From Pyropia yezoensis (Eukaryota; Rhodophyta; Bangiophyceae; Bangiales; Bangiaceae), in NCBI GenBank assembly GCA_009829735.1, contig CM020619.1:2052590-2116589 (forward strand): a stretch of 64,000 bases of DNA, given 5' to 3'. This document shows, piece after piece, positions 11,578-23,308 of this stretch (positions are counted from its first letter, which is position 1; the number at the start of each line of letters is the position of its first letter). The notes beneath the pieces were generated by a model. It was not told the DNA's origin. It did not search any database and was given only the letters and a program-made list of their open reading frames with translations. A program made the position numbers and the translations under genes.

Positions 11578-14092
11578 AACTGGACACCCGCGCGGGGGAC
11601 ACGCGTTTGTTGATCACCCGCAGGCAACTGACCGGCGGTGCAGCAGCCCGGGGCCTATCCACCCACACCCACACCGTCTGCGGGGTGCCTGCCTGCCGGG
11701 CACCCAACCCCCCTCAGCAGCAGCCCATCGCATAGAGAGCTCGCCTCGGCGCCTCTGGCCATCCCCCCCTTCAGCCTTTCCCCTGGTGCCCCGCCCCCCC
11801 ACGCGTACGCCACAGGCGTCGTGTTCCCCCCCCCCCCCCAGAGAGGTGTGTGGTGCGCAAAGACCATTACCGTCGCTGCCGCTGCCGCCACCCATTGCCG
11901 CACGGCACAGACCGCACGGCGTCGGCAGCCCCCCCCCCCCCCCTCCTACCCCCCGACGCCTCCACGCGCGCCACCCGGACGGTACGACAGCGGGCGGGGC
12001 TCCCCCATCGCGCCGTGCGGGTGGCGCCCTTCCCCCCATTGACGCGGCTCCTTGCCGCCCCTGCGGCCGCCGCTATCATCGCCCGGCGCCACCGGGAGGG
12101 GGACCAGCGAGGGGGTGAAGGCATGCGGGAGAGCGCCGCCGAGTCCCCGCGCAGGTACTCTGCCGGCGCCACCGTAGCTGTGGGCCACGACCGTCGCCGA
12201 GACGCCATTGTGTATCTACTGGACGGGGGGGGGGTGTATGCACGGTACGGTAGTTGCGGGGAAGAGAAAGCAGGGCGGGGGGGGGGAGGGGTTATTGCTG
12301 TGGGGATTGGGGGCTGCCCGGTCAGCCGCGGGACGCGGGGCGGCGCCCCACCCCCCGGGGCCGCCACGTGAGACAGAGAGGGAGCCTTTCCAAATGGCGA
12401 CGCGGCCACCGCTGGCGGCGGCCGCCGCCGCGGTGCTCCGTAGCAACAGCAGCCGCAAGCGGGAGGGGGCGGCAAGGGCAGATGTATGCAAAAAGAATAA
12501 TAAAGAAAGTGCAGCGACCGCCATGGACATTGTGCGCCCATGCGCCCGCCAGAGTGTGAGCAGTGTCACGGGCGGGCGGGGGCGGGGGGGCAGCGCCAAA
12601 GGCGGCGGCCGCCGCCGCGGCAGAGAGCGGCGGCAGTGGCGGCGACGGCAGCGGCGGCAGCGGCGGCGGCGGTGGCACTCCCCACACACCCCCGACCGCC
12701 CGCCCATGCGCGGGGGCGTCTCGATTCACGAGGCGCGCGCCGCCGCCTTGGATACGCGCGCCCCCCCGGGGGGTGCGCGTACCCGGCCAGCCCCCCCTCC
12801 CTTCACCGACCCCGCCGCCTCTCAACGGCCCGCTGCACAGCTTGTCGAGATTCTTTACGTCTCGCGCGCCGCGGCACGCAGCAGCCAGCCTGGCTGGGCC
12901 GCCAGGGGGCGGCAGGGGCGTGGCGGGGGGGAGGGGGCCTCAGGGGGGTCGATGGCAGCTCCGCGTAGGGTGGGGGGGGGGGGCAAGCGAGGGGAGGGGC
13001 TTTCCAGGCGGGGGATCAACAGAGAGGCAGGACCATGAAGCTGTCGGCTGGTGATGCCGCGAGGGGGGTGGCGTCCTGGATGGGATCGGGGGAAGGAGGG
13101 GGGGGTGGGTGGGTGGGTGGGTGGGGAATGGGGCATGGGCGTTGGACGGGGGAGGATCCCTGGGGGCGATGCCCAAAAGCAGCAGGCACGTGCTGTATTG
13201 AGGCGGCGGCGTTGCCCCACAGGCCATGCTGCTTTTGACCCGCGGGAGAGGAGATGTGCGCTACGGTGGGGCGGGGAGGGGCATGGTGTGGGGTTGGGCG
13301 GGGCAGCGGGTTATGGTGGGGCGGGGGGGGGGGGGGAGGGTAGGGGAGGGTGGGGGAGGGTGGGCGTGAGGGGGTCTACCTGCGTTCCGCGGCGCCGCTA
13401 TCACACCGGGGCAGCCCCACAGCGGCGACGGCGGCAGCCCAGCGTCGCGGGGAGAGGGCGGGAGGGGGACTGGCGCGGAGGGCGAGAGGGGGACTGGTGC
13501 GGCCAGCCGGTGGGTGGCGGCTGCACTTTTGCCTTGACCCCCGCGAGCCGCCCCCCCCCCCCCCTCCCCTCGCTCACCACCGCTCTCCCCCACAGCCCCC
13601 CCTCCTTTCGCCGCCGTGATGCGCGCGCCCACGCCAGTCCGCTGCAAGCCGCGCTTCCGCCCGTCCGCCTTTCCCTTCCCCTCGCGTGGTTCCTCGCGCG
13701 GCGTTGCGGCAGCGTCGCGGCGGCGTCGCGGCGGCGTCTTGCGGGGTGCGGCGACGGCGATCCCCCCCCCTACATAAAGAGGGGTGGGGGCAGCGGGGGG
13801 GGGGGGCGCCTATGGCGAGCGCATCTCTCTTTGCGGTCTGTGTTGGAGCGCAGGCGGCTTGCGGAGTCTCTCTTGCTGCGCGCGCCCGCTCGGTGGCGTT
13901 GCCAAGGACTGCGCGGTGGCGGCGGCAGGCACACGGCGGCGGGCCTGACCAACCAACCTTCTTTCCCCCCCCCCCCTTCTTGCCCTGCGGCGGGACACGC
14001 TTCTCCCCTTCCCAGGTCGGGCGCTCTGGCAGTAGCGTTGTCAAGCTGCCGCGGCCGTTCCCCCCCCGTTGCCCCTCCCCCTCCAATCCGGG
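11578..14092. other. GC-rich low-complexity region, no gene assigned
   Basis: Every frame is open for long distances because of the G/C-rich composition; the predicted peptides are Pro, Arg, Gly or Ala runs. Homopolymers of 10-17 C or G are frequent. An aataataaag stretch near 12497 could be a poly(A) signal. I see no motif that decides a gene or a strand. Confidence 0.4.
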
Positions 14093-15429
14093 ATGGCCCC
14101 CCCCGCGGGACGGCGCGGCGCCTGCCGCCGGGCCCCAATGGTCGCCATGGCAGCGTCGGTGGGGACCGCTGCCACGGCGGTGGCGATGGTCGTCGTCGCG
14201 GCGTCGGCGGCGGCGACGGCGGCAGCGGCAGCAGCAACGGTGGGGGCGGCGCCCCACCCCGCGGGGCTGCCCTTTCCCCTCGCGGCCGTCGGCGGCACGT
14301 ACCGCCTCTCCTCCCCCACCGGCGGCCGGCGGGGGTGCGCGGCGACGGTCACCACCGCCACCGCCGGCGGGGTGGTCACCCACCCGAGCCCGGCGGTGTG
14401 GGTGGTGCCCCACGGGGTCATCACGGCGGGGGGGGTGCCGTGCTCCTCCCCCTCCTCCCTCGTGGTGGTGGACCTCACCGCCCCCGCCGGGGAGCTCCAC
14501 GCCGAGGGGCGGCTCCCGCGGCGGCGGCGGCGGCGGCAGCCGCAGGGCGCGCCCCGCAACGACGGCAACCGTCGCTTGGCGGCCCTGCTGGCGGGCGCCC
14601 CGGCCGGCGGGCGGCGGGCGGTGGCGGCGCTACTGGACGCGGCCGTGCCGGTGGTGGTGGGCATTGACGCCGCGCCGCGGGTGTGTGGGGGGTGGACCCT
14701 CCCGGCGGGGTCGCTGGTGGTGTGGGTGGGCGGCAGGTCGTCTGCGGGGGGGGCGGTCCACCTGGGGGGGGGGCTGCCGCCGTTGCCGGCAAACTCCATG
14801 CTGATGTGGGGGGGGGGGGGTGGCGGGTTGACGTGCGTGTACACCCGCGCGGAGAAGGGGTCTGCGACAGCTGGGGAGATGCCGCCGACGGGTGCGGCAG
14901 GAGAGGGGGACACATCGGAGGGGGTTGCGACGGAGGTGTTGGGGATGGACGGGGCGCCTGTGGGGGGGATGCCCAAGGAGGAACAGAAGGGAGACGAGGC
15001 GGAAGATGAGGGTGAGGACGAAGGGGAAGACAAGGAGGAGGATGTCAGAGAGGACGAGGGGGACGACGAGGGGGGGCGCGCCCCCACTGCCATGCCTGCA
15101 ACGCCGGTTTTCATGCCCGCCACGGCACCCAATGACGGCAGTGACAATGAGACGGCAGCCGCCGCTGCGGCGACGGAGGCGGCGGTGGCGGCGGCGGCGG
15201 CGGTGGCGGCGGCGGCGGCGGCGGCGGAAGGCGCGGGAGCTTCGGGTGACCGGGCGCCCGCCACTGGAGTTGCAGCGACAGGGGATGCGGCGGGGGCGGC
15301 CGACGCTCAGGAGGATGCCGATGCGGCCGTCGCCGCAGCACCTGCAGCGCCGGTCTTCATGCCCGCCACGACACCCACTGACGGCAGTGACAATGAGGCG
15401 GCAGCCGCCGCCGCGGCGGCGGAGGCGGC

Positions 15430-15485
<56 letters not shown>

Positions 15486-17071
15486 AAGGCGCGGTCGCGT
15501 CGGGTGACCGGGCGCCCGCTACTGGAGTTGCAACGACAGGGGTTGCGGCAGAGGCAGCCGACGCTCAGGAGAACGCCGATGCGGCCGCCGCGGCCGCAGC
15601 GGTGGCTGCCGCCCTCGCGGCGGTCTTGGCTGGCGCCCCGAACATGACCGCCACCCCGTCCCCCCCGGCAATGGTGGTCGAAGTTCCGGGCAGCACCACC
15701 CCGTCTACAGCGACGGCGACGCCAGTGGCCATGGCCGCTCCGGCACCCACTCCGACGCCGTCGCCATCGTCGTCACCGTTGCCGACGCGTTCCCCGTCGC
15801 CGTCGCCAAGTGCCACCCCCCCCACCGATGAGGACGACGACTCGGCGTGCTTCCCCGCCACCGCAACGGTGACGCTCGCGTCCGGGGCGGTCATCCCGCT
15901 GGGCGACCTGGCCATTGGCGACGAGGTGCGGGTGGCGCCCGCGGCGGCGCGGGGGCGACCCGCCGGCGCGTCGTCGTCGCGCGTCATCTTCTTTTCCCAC
16001 CGCCTCCCCGGCGGCGCCTACCCGGCGGTGCGGCTCACCACCGCCGGGGCGGGGTCACTCACCGCCTCGGCGGGGCACCTGCTGCGGCGGGCCGACGGGA
16101 GCGCCGTTGCCGCGGGGGCCGTCGCCGTCGGGGACACCCTCCTCTCCCTCCCCGTCGCGGTGGCGGCAGCGAATGGCAGCCGCGAGGACGGCGGCGGCGG
16201 CGACGGCGGCGGCGGCGGCGGCAACGCTGCCGGCTCGACAGCGGCAGCAGCAGCAGCAGCAGCAGCAGCGGCGGCGGCACGGGCGGCGGCGGTGGTGACG
16301 CGCGTCGAGGCGGTCACGGCGGCCGGGCGGATCCACCCGCACACGCTCGACGGCGGCGGCCTGATTGTCGACGGCTTCCTCGTGACCGAGTACACCACCG
16401 CCGTGCCGCCGGCGGTGGCCGCCGCCCTGACCGCCCCGCTGCGGGCGGCGGCGGCGGCCGTGGGGGGGGGGGCGCGGGGGGCAGTGGACGTTACGGCGGG
16501 GGCGCTCGAGGGGGATGGCACCGCCCGCCGCGTGGCGGTGCGGCTGCTCGCGTGGGCAGCTGCCGTAGGGGGGGGAAGGCCGACCCGTGAGAGGGCAGAG
16601 CGGGGGGGCGGAAGGCGGGTGCCCGCAGCGTGGGCGGTGGCAGCGGCGACAAGCCCCACTGTGTGGGCGCCACTTGCACGACCACCGGGGGACACTGTCC
16701 CCTGCAGGCGGATGCACGAGGAGGCGAGGAGGGGGAGGGGGGAGGATGGGGAGGGGCAAGTCGCCATGCATCCTGCCGTCGGTGGCCAGGGGACACTGTC
16801 CCCTGCAGGTGGATGCACGAGGAGGCGAGGAGGGGGAGGGGGAAGGATGGGGAGGGGCAAGTCGCCATGCATCCGCGTGCGACGTTGTGAGGCATGCGGA
16901 CGAACAGGACGGGTGAGGGAGGAGGCTACAAGTACCTACGGGGGGGGCGGGGCGTCGGCCGAGAACAGGCTCCGGTCCTCGTGCAATACATGGCGTTCGG
17001 AAGAGAAAAATAGAGTCGCTCGGGGTGGCCAGATCGCAGCTCACGGCCCTGTAGAGTGGTCGCCTGTTTAG
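14093..17071 (+). CDS. Hedgehog/intein-type Hint-domain protein, ~992 aa
   Basis: Starts at the first ATG of the open frame; a hydrophobic Ala/Val run around residues 18-55 could act as a signal or transit segment. Residues ~60-270 form a Gly/Val-rich domain that I do not recognise; next come an acidic stretch (~300-330, EDEGEDEGEDKEED), two 82-residue Ala-rich repeats (~340-500) and a Pro/Ser/Thr linker. The Hint domain starts at Cys586 (ACFPATATVTLASG), then LGDLAIGDEVRV, the block-B motif SAGH with His662 (Ser659 where Thr is usual), and a Hedgehog-like end HTLDGGGLIVDGFLVTEYT (~760-780). Known Hint domains self-process by an N-S acyl shift at this Cys, releasing the N-terminal part. Cys and His are present, so activity is plausible. 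The ~180 residues after the Hint domain run through DNA repeats and may not be real protein. Confidence 0.75.
15110..15600 (+). repeat. two tandem 246-bp units inside the Hint gene
   Basis: Units begin at 15110 and 15356 (both ttcatgcccgccac...), each encoding ~82 residues: MPAT.P.DGSDNE, a poly-Ala run, then SGDRAPATGVA and DAQE(D/N)ADAA. The second unit has a longer poly-Ala tract. In-frame duplication of a linker segment. Confidence 0.85.
16688..16875 (+). repeat. two tandem ~101-bp units
   Basis: Each unit starts with the 15-nt inverted repeat ggggacactgtcccc, then tgcag, a g/a-rich stretch and caagtcgccatgcatcc. The second copy begins at 16789. The units lie in the 3' end of the Hint frame, which raises doubt about where that protein really stops. 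Confidence 0.85.
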
Positions 17072-17126
17072 AGAATGGTCGACCAAAGGTACAGACGGGC
17101 TACTACCGCCTGCCTGCCGCGCGCCT

Positions 17127-17228
17127 GCGGGGCGCGGTATTGGGCAGGGCAGCGCGCTCCCCTGCCCAATGGGAGCGCCCGCGGGGCGCGGTATTGGGCA
17201 GGGCAGCGCGCTCCCCTGCCCACTGGGC
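17127..17228. repeat. two tandem 54-bp units each with a perfect hairpin
   Basis: Units start at 17127 and 17181 with gcggggcgcggtattgggca. The first contains ATTGGGCAGGG (17139-17149) and its exact reverse complement (17160-17170). The second repeats it with one change at the outer end. Confidence 0.85.
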
Positions 17229-17624
17229 GCCGCCGCCGATGGTGGTGGCGTCTGCACCCCCGCCGCGGCGTCGAGGCACCCGACGGCGGTGGTGGAGAAG
17301 TGCGGGTAGCTGTTTCGTTTTTTTTTTTTTTTTGTTCTCTTTTCGGGGACCGACGTGCCCGCCGCGAGGACGGTCAGGCCCAGCACCCTTGGCATTGAGG
17401 ATGTCTGCAGCGGCATGTCGCGAAGGTCCAGCACCCCCCCCCCTGCCTCTCCCCCTCCCCGTCCACGGGGTGGCAGCCGCACCCAAGAGCCAACCGGGCA
17501 GACCCCCATCACAGCCTGCCGACGCCGCCTGCCCCGCCCGGCCAGCGACAACGAGAACGCAGCGCAGGACAGTGCCCGCCGGGCCACCGCGTCAACGCGG
17601 CCGTGGCAAACCCCGTGGAGGGTA

Positions 17625-17743
17625 TAGTGCGTCCCGTAAAAAGTGGACGTGCACATGTCGTGATCATGTCAAATATCGGCCACTGGACCAATCAAACCCA
17701 CACTGCACGACCTGTGCACGTCCACTTTTTACGGGACGCACAA
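17625..17743. mobile_element. Tc1/mariner-like MITE, 119 bp
   Basis: Arms 17627-17655 and 17713-17741 are perfect 29-bp inverted repeats (beginning GTGCGTCCCGTAAAAAG); with one mismatch they extend a few bases inward. One further outer pair (TA.. / ..AA, one mismatch) is bounded by TA on both sides (17623-17624 and 17744-17745), the target duplication of Tc1/mariner elements. There is no coding capacity in the ~57-bp centre. The superfamily is inferred from the TA flank and the TIR start. Confidence 0.65.
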
Positions 17744-18242
17744 TAGGACGGCAGACGCCGGCGCAGGCTGCGTCATGGTGGTCTGGGGCCAACCGACGCA
17801 CCTCGGCTCTCTTCCCGCGCACTGGTCACCACAAGTTGGCGTCACAAGGGTCCCCTGTCTTTTTGAGAGGTAGACGATCGACCGTCTTGGCGTAATCTGT
17901 GTCTCTCTCGGACCAAAGCGGGCCGATCGTCAATTGTCTGCGGACGGCAGACAGTGCGGGCGGCAGATGCGGCGTGCGCTTCACGAGTGCGGGGCCTCTC
18001 GGGGTCAGTCTGTCGATCACGCCGCTGCTCCTACATATCTACCTTTCCTCTCGATCTGTGCAGAGAGAGGCATGACGCCACAGCGGTGGCGATCCCACCA
18101 AGGCCACGGCTCGTGTCCGTGCCGTCGGCTCGCCGTCCTCTCTCTGTCGCAACCCCCCCGCGGCAGGCTCCCCCTCCCCCCCGCCCCTCGTCGTCTGCAC
18201 GGCAGCCCACCGGTCGCGCGCCTCCTTCCTGGCGGCGCAGCC

Positions 18243-20152
18243 ATGGTGGCGCCTCTGCCTGTGGACGCCATCCTCGCCGTCCTCCGTACCATCCCGTCGA
18301 TCGCGGTGGTGCCGGCGGGGATCCCCTTCGAGCTGCCCCCCCCCCCCCTGCCGCAGGCGCTCTACCCCTACTTTGCCGCCCCCGGCGCCTTGCCCCGCAC
18401 GTCCGCCCGCCTGCGGGCGTCCCACTCCCTCACCGCCGCCGGCTACATTGAGCGCTTCGGCGACCTGCTCAACGCCTCACTCGACGAGGCCGCCGCCGCG
18501 GTTGCCGCCACCCCGCCGTCGGCGGCCCAGGCGGTGCGGCTGCACCGGGCGGGCGTCGCGGCGCTGCTCATTCGCACCGCCACCGCCGAGTGCTGATGCC
18601 CCTCCACCCCCGAGCGCGTGCTCCGCGTCACCGCCGCGATTGCCGACCGCTGGTACAAGGCACCGCCGCGGGCGGGCGCGCCGGGGCGTCTGGACGCGGC
18701 GGTCGCGGCATACCCCCTCCTGCACCTGCTGTGGGCAACCACAGAGGCGGCGGTGGTGGCCTCCGACGCCGCCGCCCGGCGGGCGCAGCGGCCCGACGGG
18801 GGGGCGGCCGACGCGGGCGCGACGGCCGGCGGCGGGCCCGCCGGCGCGTGCGCGCCGGCCGAGGCGGCCGTCGCGGTGGACGTGCTGTCGGCGGTGTCCG
18901 CCGACCCGCTGCTGCTGCAGGGGGTCTTTTCGGTGGACTGCCCAGACGCCGAAGCCGCGGCCGCGACGGTCTCGGCGTTTGACCACCTGGGCATCCACCT
19001 CGACCGCACCGCCCACCTGGCGTCGTGCTGTCTCCCAGACCTCACCGCCGGCCTCGCCGCCGCCGTGACCGCCTGGGCGCCTACGGCGCCGCGGGCGCTT
19101 GCTGCCGGCACGCCGCCGGGGGCGATTGTGGAGCGCCTCCACGGGTGGCTTAATCTGCTAACGACCGTCGCAGCGGCCTACCCGCCCGGCGTGCGGTCGT
19201 CAGCGGCGGCCGCCGAGGCGGCCATTGCCGCCTATGACGCGGCCGGCCCGGTTGGCGGCGGTCGTTGAGGAGGCGACCGTCGACGCGGCAGGACCGGTAC
19301 GGGCCGTCATGGCGACGGGGGCGGCGGCGGAGCCTGGCTGGGAGCCGCTGGCTGCCTCCAAGGCGGTCATTGCGTGGCTGGTCTCTGACATCCGGCGGGT
19401 CGTGCAGGCGCGCCCGCCGTCGGATGTGGACTCCAAACTCCGCCCCTTTACCCTTTACCAGCTACTCGTGACGCGGGTGCTGGGGGCGGCGGCGCCGAAC
19501 AGGTTGCCGCCGGGCTCCGCGGCCGCGGCGTCGGTGCGTTCTCGGCCGGCGGAGCGGGTGTGGACGGCCATGTTCCATGCCGGCCGGGGGGGCATGACGC
19601 CCAGGGCGGGGCACAAGCGGGTCGACTACATCCAAGGCGCCCGCCTGATGCTCCTCCTCCCCTCTGCGGAGAGCGTAGAGGTTACCGACGGTCCGGTGGA
19701 GGGCGCGACGCGGGTCGGCGCCTCGGGCGGGCGCATGTTAGTGACGCGCGGTGGCCGCACGGCGGCGCCAGTTTTTGGCAGCTGAAAGGTTTTCATTGCG
19801 TCGGCGGCAGACGTGGCGGCGCTTGCCACGCTCGCGCCCATCACGTACGGCTGCGTGCGGTGCGGCTCGTTGTGGGCGACGCGCCTGCCGTTGCCGTGGC
19901 CGCAGGCGCCAGACGGCCAGCCGGCAGTCGCGCGACAGCCGCTGCGCTCGTGTTCTGGCTGTGGGGCCACCTGCTACTGCTCCCGGGAGTGCCAAAAGGC
20001 CGACTGGCGGGAGGGTGGTGGTGTCGGCGGCAGCGGCGGGGGCGGCCACAAGCGGGTGTGCCCCAAGTGGGCGGCGCTGAAGGCGGTGGGCACCTACGTG
20101 CCCGGCGTGCCCAACAGCGTTGACGCGCAGAAGGCGCACATAGCCGACTGGG
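18243..20152 (+). pseudogene. MYND zinc-finger host gene, 5' part, broken
   Basis: From the ATG at 18243 the frame runs to an in-frame TGA at 18594, continues in the same frame to about 19260, shifts by one base somewhere in 19200-19268, passes a second in-frame TGA at 19783, and ends in the MYND finger just before the LTR at 20153. The finger is plain: two CxxC-type pairs (CVRCGS..., CSGCGATCYC), SRECQKADW and HKRVC at 19850-20070. MYND domains bind proline-rich partners, usually in regulators or methyltransferases; upstream there is only a helical, Ala-rich region. The 3' end lies at 44876 beyond the retrotransposon nest. Without intact copies I cannot separate real decay from sequencing errors for the single-base changes; the insertion is unambiguous. 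Confidence 0.72.
20148..20152 (+). repeat. target-site duplication of element A (left)
   Basis: CTGGG, repeated at 44871-44875 directly after the 3' LTR. Confidence 0.9.
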
Positions 20153-20515
20153 TGTAGCAATATGGTTGGCCGTATTGTGACCCTAATATTAGGGGGGCTA
20201 CCTCTAACCCTTAACTTTCAATTCGGGAGTCCGTACTGGTCACGGTATCTATAAGTTACGTATGACCAGAGGGACTTGCATCTTGGGGTGGAGGGTAGTT
20301 AGTAGTGTCTCCGAGGGTTTATAACGAGGGGGCCGGCGGCGAATCCACCGCCGGCCATGGTAGAACAACAAACCCCTCCCATTTGGGCTCCCATCTTGGT
20401 CCCGTGGCTTGCGCTCCAAGGACAGCAACCTTGGCCTCCCGGTGACGTTGGTGCCGATCCCCCCTGGTGAGTGTTCCCTGAGAGTGGACGTGCAGCGGAT
20501 ACCTATTGTGCTACA
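20153..20515 (+). repeat. 5' LTR of element A
   Basis: 363 bp, TGTAGCA...TGCTACA. TATA-like gtttataacg near 20319 could be the promoter. Differs from the 3' copy at three sites by my reading, all near the 5' end. Confidence 0.95.
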
Positions 20516-20516
20516 T

Positions 20517-20535
20517 TGGTGGAGCAGCAGGGGAC
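20517..20535 (+). promoter_or_regulatory. primer binding site of element A
   Basis: TGGTGGAGCAGCAGGGGAC begins one base after the LTR and starts with TGG, the complement of a tRNA CCA end. The identical 19-mer follows the 5' LTR of element B. I cannot name the tRNA. Confidence 0.75.
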
Positions 20536-20740
20536 GGGTTTCCGTCACCCTTGTGGTGACGCCGTCTTCGGCCCTGGCACACGGATAGGGATCCAGTCCT
20601 TTTCTTGTACTCGTGGTGCTGCGATCTGTTTGATTGTTTTGAGTGGTTGCGTTTGACTGCGATCTACGGTTACTCTCCCCCAACTACCCCCTCGCTCTCT
20701 TATTCGTGGTGACTGTTACGTCGGTTGACTGATTGTGACT

Positions 20741-22838
20741 ATGTCTACCCAAGAAACGGGGAACGTTCAAGATGATGGATCGGCGTCGACACCGACCCCG
20801 GAGCTGAACCCGGGAACCTGGATCGGTAACCCGATCGACAACATTGAGACGCCGATGCTCTCCGGTGCCGGATCGACGATTGGTACGGCACGGACGGCCG
20901 GGGGCGGCGGACCGCCGCCGCTGTCCTCTGCCGACCTCACGCCGCCGCCACCTTCACCAGGGGACTCCCTGATGGCATCATTGGCCCGCATCGAGGCCCG
21001 GTTCACCGGGCTCGACGCCCGTCAAGAGCGTACGGAGGACGCAATGGCTGTGCTGATGTCAGCACGCCATACGACGGTACCCCGTCGGGTTCCTCCCACA
21101 CCGGTACGGTTTGAACCGGCCGGACTACTTTCGGAGTCCACCAGGGTCAACCCCGGTGTTGCTACTCCTGGACAACCCCCGGACACGGCGGGTTGTGGAT
21201 TCGACTCGTCGGCTGAGTTGGAACGTAGCCATGCGGAGCGCTACGCTCGGAGCACCCAGAGCGGGCTCCGCGGATATGATCCGGCGGATACTTACGCCGG
21301 AACAGAGTCGGCGATGGGGGGAGGCGGTACCGTCTCGCAGTATCCCATCGACGAAGGGAGCCAGGCAACTCGGGTACCCGAGGCGCCGACGGCGGAAGTC
21401 CCAGCGTCACTGGTGCAAGCGATGACAGCGCAGGTTACTGCGAGCTTACTGAAGCGGATGGAGTCCGATGAGTTTACTCATCAACTAGCCAAGCGACTGG
21501 ATATCCAGGACGCGGACACGGAGGTTGTCAACGAAGTCTTCAGGTCGGTGCTGACTCCTGAACGTTATTGTTTGGAGGACCGATCAACTACCGTATCGGA
21601 ATCGATGCGTACGACCTCGCACCGAGCGATCCGCTCTATGCAGACCCTTATGAAGGGAGTCCCTATGTTCGGGGGCCCTAACGGACGCCCGTTGGCAGTC
21701 ATTGGCTTCGTGACTAGCTATAAGGTAGCCGCGGACAAGGCACTCGTCAACGAGGGGCTGGCACTGGAGATCCCGTTCTTTGTGGATGAACGGGTCCGAG
21801 GCATCCTCCGCCAGGCATCCCCGATGCCGGGAATGAGGGTCGCAGCCACCCCCATGGATTACCGTGGTATACTGAAGGAGCTGCTTAGCAGCTACCTCAG
21901 TGAGGACAAGTGCGAAGACCACTATCGGGCCCTTCGCACCGCCACCGCCCAGTCCTGGGAGGATGAGGAGATGTTTGGACGCCGGATCAAAGAGCTCAAC
22001 TACGAGCTGGGGAAGCTCCTCGGCGAAGGGGAGCTACGGGCCATCCTGTTCGCAGGAGTACCCAACTATGTGCGGATATCCGCACGGGGAGCCAATACGG
22101 CTCAGACGAACTTCAGTCGACTGATGCATATGTGGAAGTCCCCAGGGGACGCCTACCGGGTGCTACACCCGGAATGCGCCTTGGCCCCGAAGCCCAAGGG
22201 TGAGGGAGGCAAGCCCAGTCTTACCCCGGTATCGAGGCAAGAGAAGGGGGAACGTAAGGCCGCACCAGTACTGGTGGCGACCGAACATACCCCTACCGGT
22301 GATGATAAACCTCTAGTCGACCAACAGGGCCACCTGTTGCTACCGGCGACGCCGGTGATCGATGAGCATGGTACGGTAGCGTACATCGCCCCGGCTGGGA
22401 CCCAGTTCCAGGTTATCGAGGGAGCGGGACGGCGCGTCCCGTATGTGCGGACTACGGGGTATGCCCCGGTTACGGGTAACCCCCACCAGCCCCTGCCGAC
22501 ATGGGCAGTGCGTACGGAGGCACCTCCGCACATCGCTGGTAGAACCAACCGGTTGGGGGAGTCCATGTTCCGGTTGGCACCGGGACCCAAGGCCTACCAA
22601 GGGGCAGGCACTCGGGCGCCCGAGGCAGGCAACCGGACATATGGAGCCAACCCGACGCGGACGCCCGGGACGGCCGGGACGTCCGGATGTATGTTGTGCG
22701 GAGACCCCCAATACTGGGTGTCCTCATGCCCGCTCATCCCGGAGGAGTCTCGACGGGCAGCGGCGCAACGCAAGGCATCCATTGGGGGGTATCCCGCCAG
22801 AGGCCCGGCACCGGGTAGGCAGCAAGCTCCAGGAGGAG
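20741..22838 (+). CDS. gag of element A, part 1 (split by element B)
   Basis: Starts at the ATG at 20741 (an upstream GTG is in frame). Ala/Pro/Gly-rich N-terminus, then a capsid-like helical region (~residues 220-480, including YLSEDKCEDHYRALRTATAQ and NYELGKLLGEGELR), a linker, and a degenerate zinc knuckle near 22690 (CMLCGDPQYWVSSC) in which Tyr replaces the His of CCHC. The reading frame is cut at 22838 by element B and resumes at 36859; with B and one AGGAG copy removed the frame continues without a stop to 37022, for ~753 residues. Gag forms the particle and packages RNA. The His-to-Tyr change probably weakens the knuckle. Confidence 0.85.
22834..22838 (+). repeat. target-site duplication of element B (left)
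   Basis: AGGAG, repeated at 36854-36858 after the 3' LTR of B. Confidence 0.9.
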
Positions 22839-23306
22839 TGTGGCAGTATTGACCCCCAGGTAGGGGGCAACACGTGCCATGCAAGGGGCGGCAGGCCACT
22901 AGCCTGATCCGTTCCTCCCCCTGCATTTGGGTCCATATTCCCTAAGTTCGGGATAGTTAGCTTAGTAGTAAATCCAACTTGGATTTGAGGGTTTTCTGCA
23001 TTTATCGTCTTGAATTTTCGTGTGGCCCGGTGGGCAGGTGCTGGGGTGGGAGATTCTGAGTGGCGAGATTCTGAGTGGACCCTGGGGGGATAAGGGGAGG
23101 GACAGCGGGGCTTGGCCCTGCGTCCCCGTCCCGACCAAGAAACTGTTGGACCACACACCATCTTCTTGTTTGTCCGTGGGGGGATTGCCCCACAACAGGG
23201 ATAGAGTGTGTGCGACTTGCACTTCTTCCGGTTCCCCCGACACGGGAGGCAGCCCTCGCACACCGCCCCAACTTGGGTACTGTGTGTGCGAGTGGTTTTT
23301 GCCACA
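22839..23306 (+). repeat. 5' LTR of element B
   Basis: 468 bp, TGTGGCA...TGCCACA. Contains a direct repeat of gagattctgagtgg near 23048-23077. Same sequence at 36386-36853. Confidence 0.95.
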
Positions 23307-23308
23307 TT

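Noticed and set aside
13051-14667. 538-aa plus-strand frame next to the Hint gene
   Set aside because: Arg/Gly/Pro/His salad, open only because of GC content; overlaps the Hint frame, which has real motifs.
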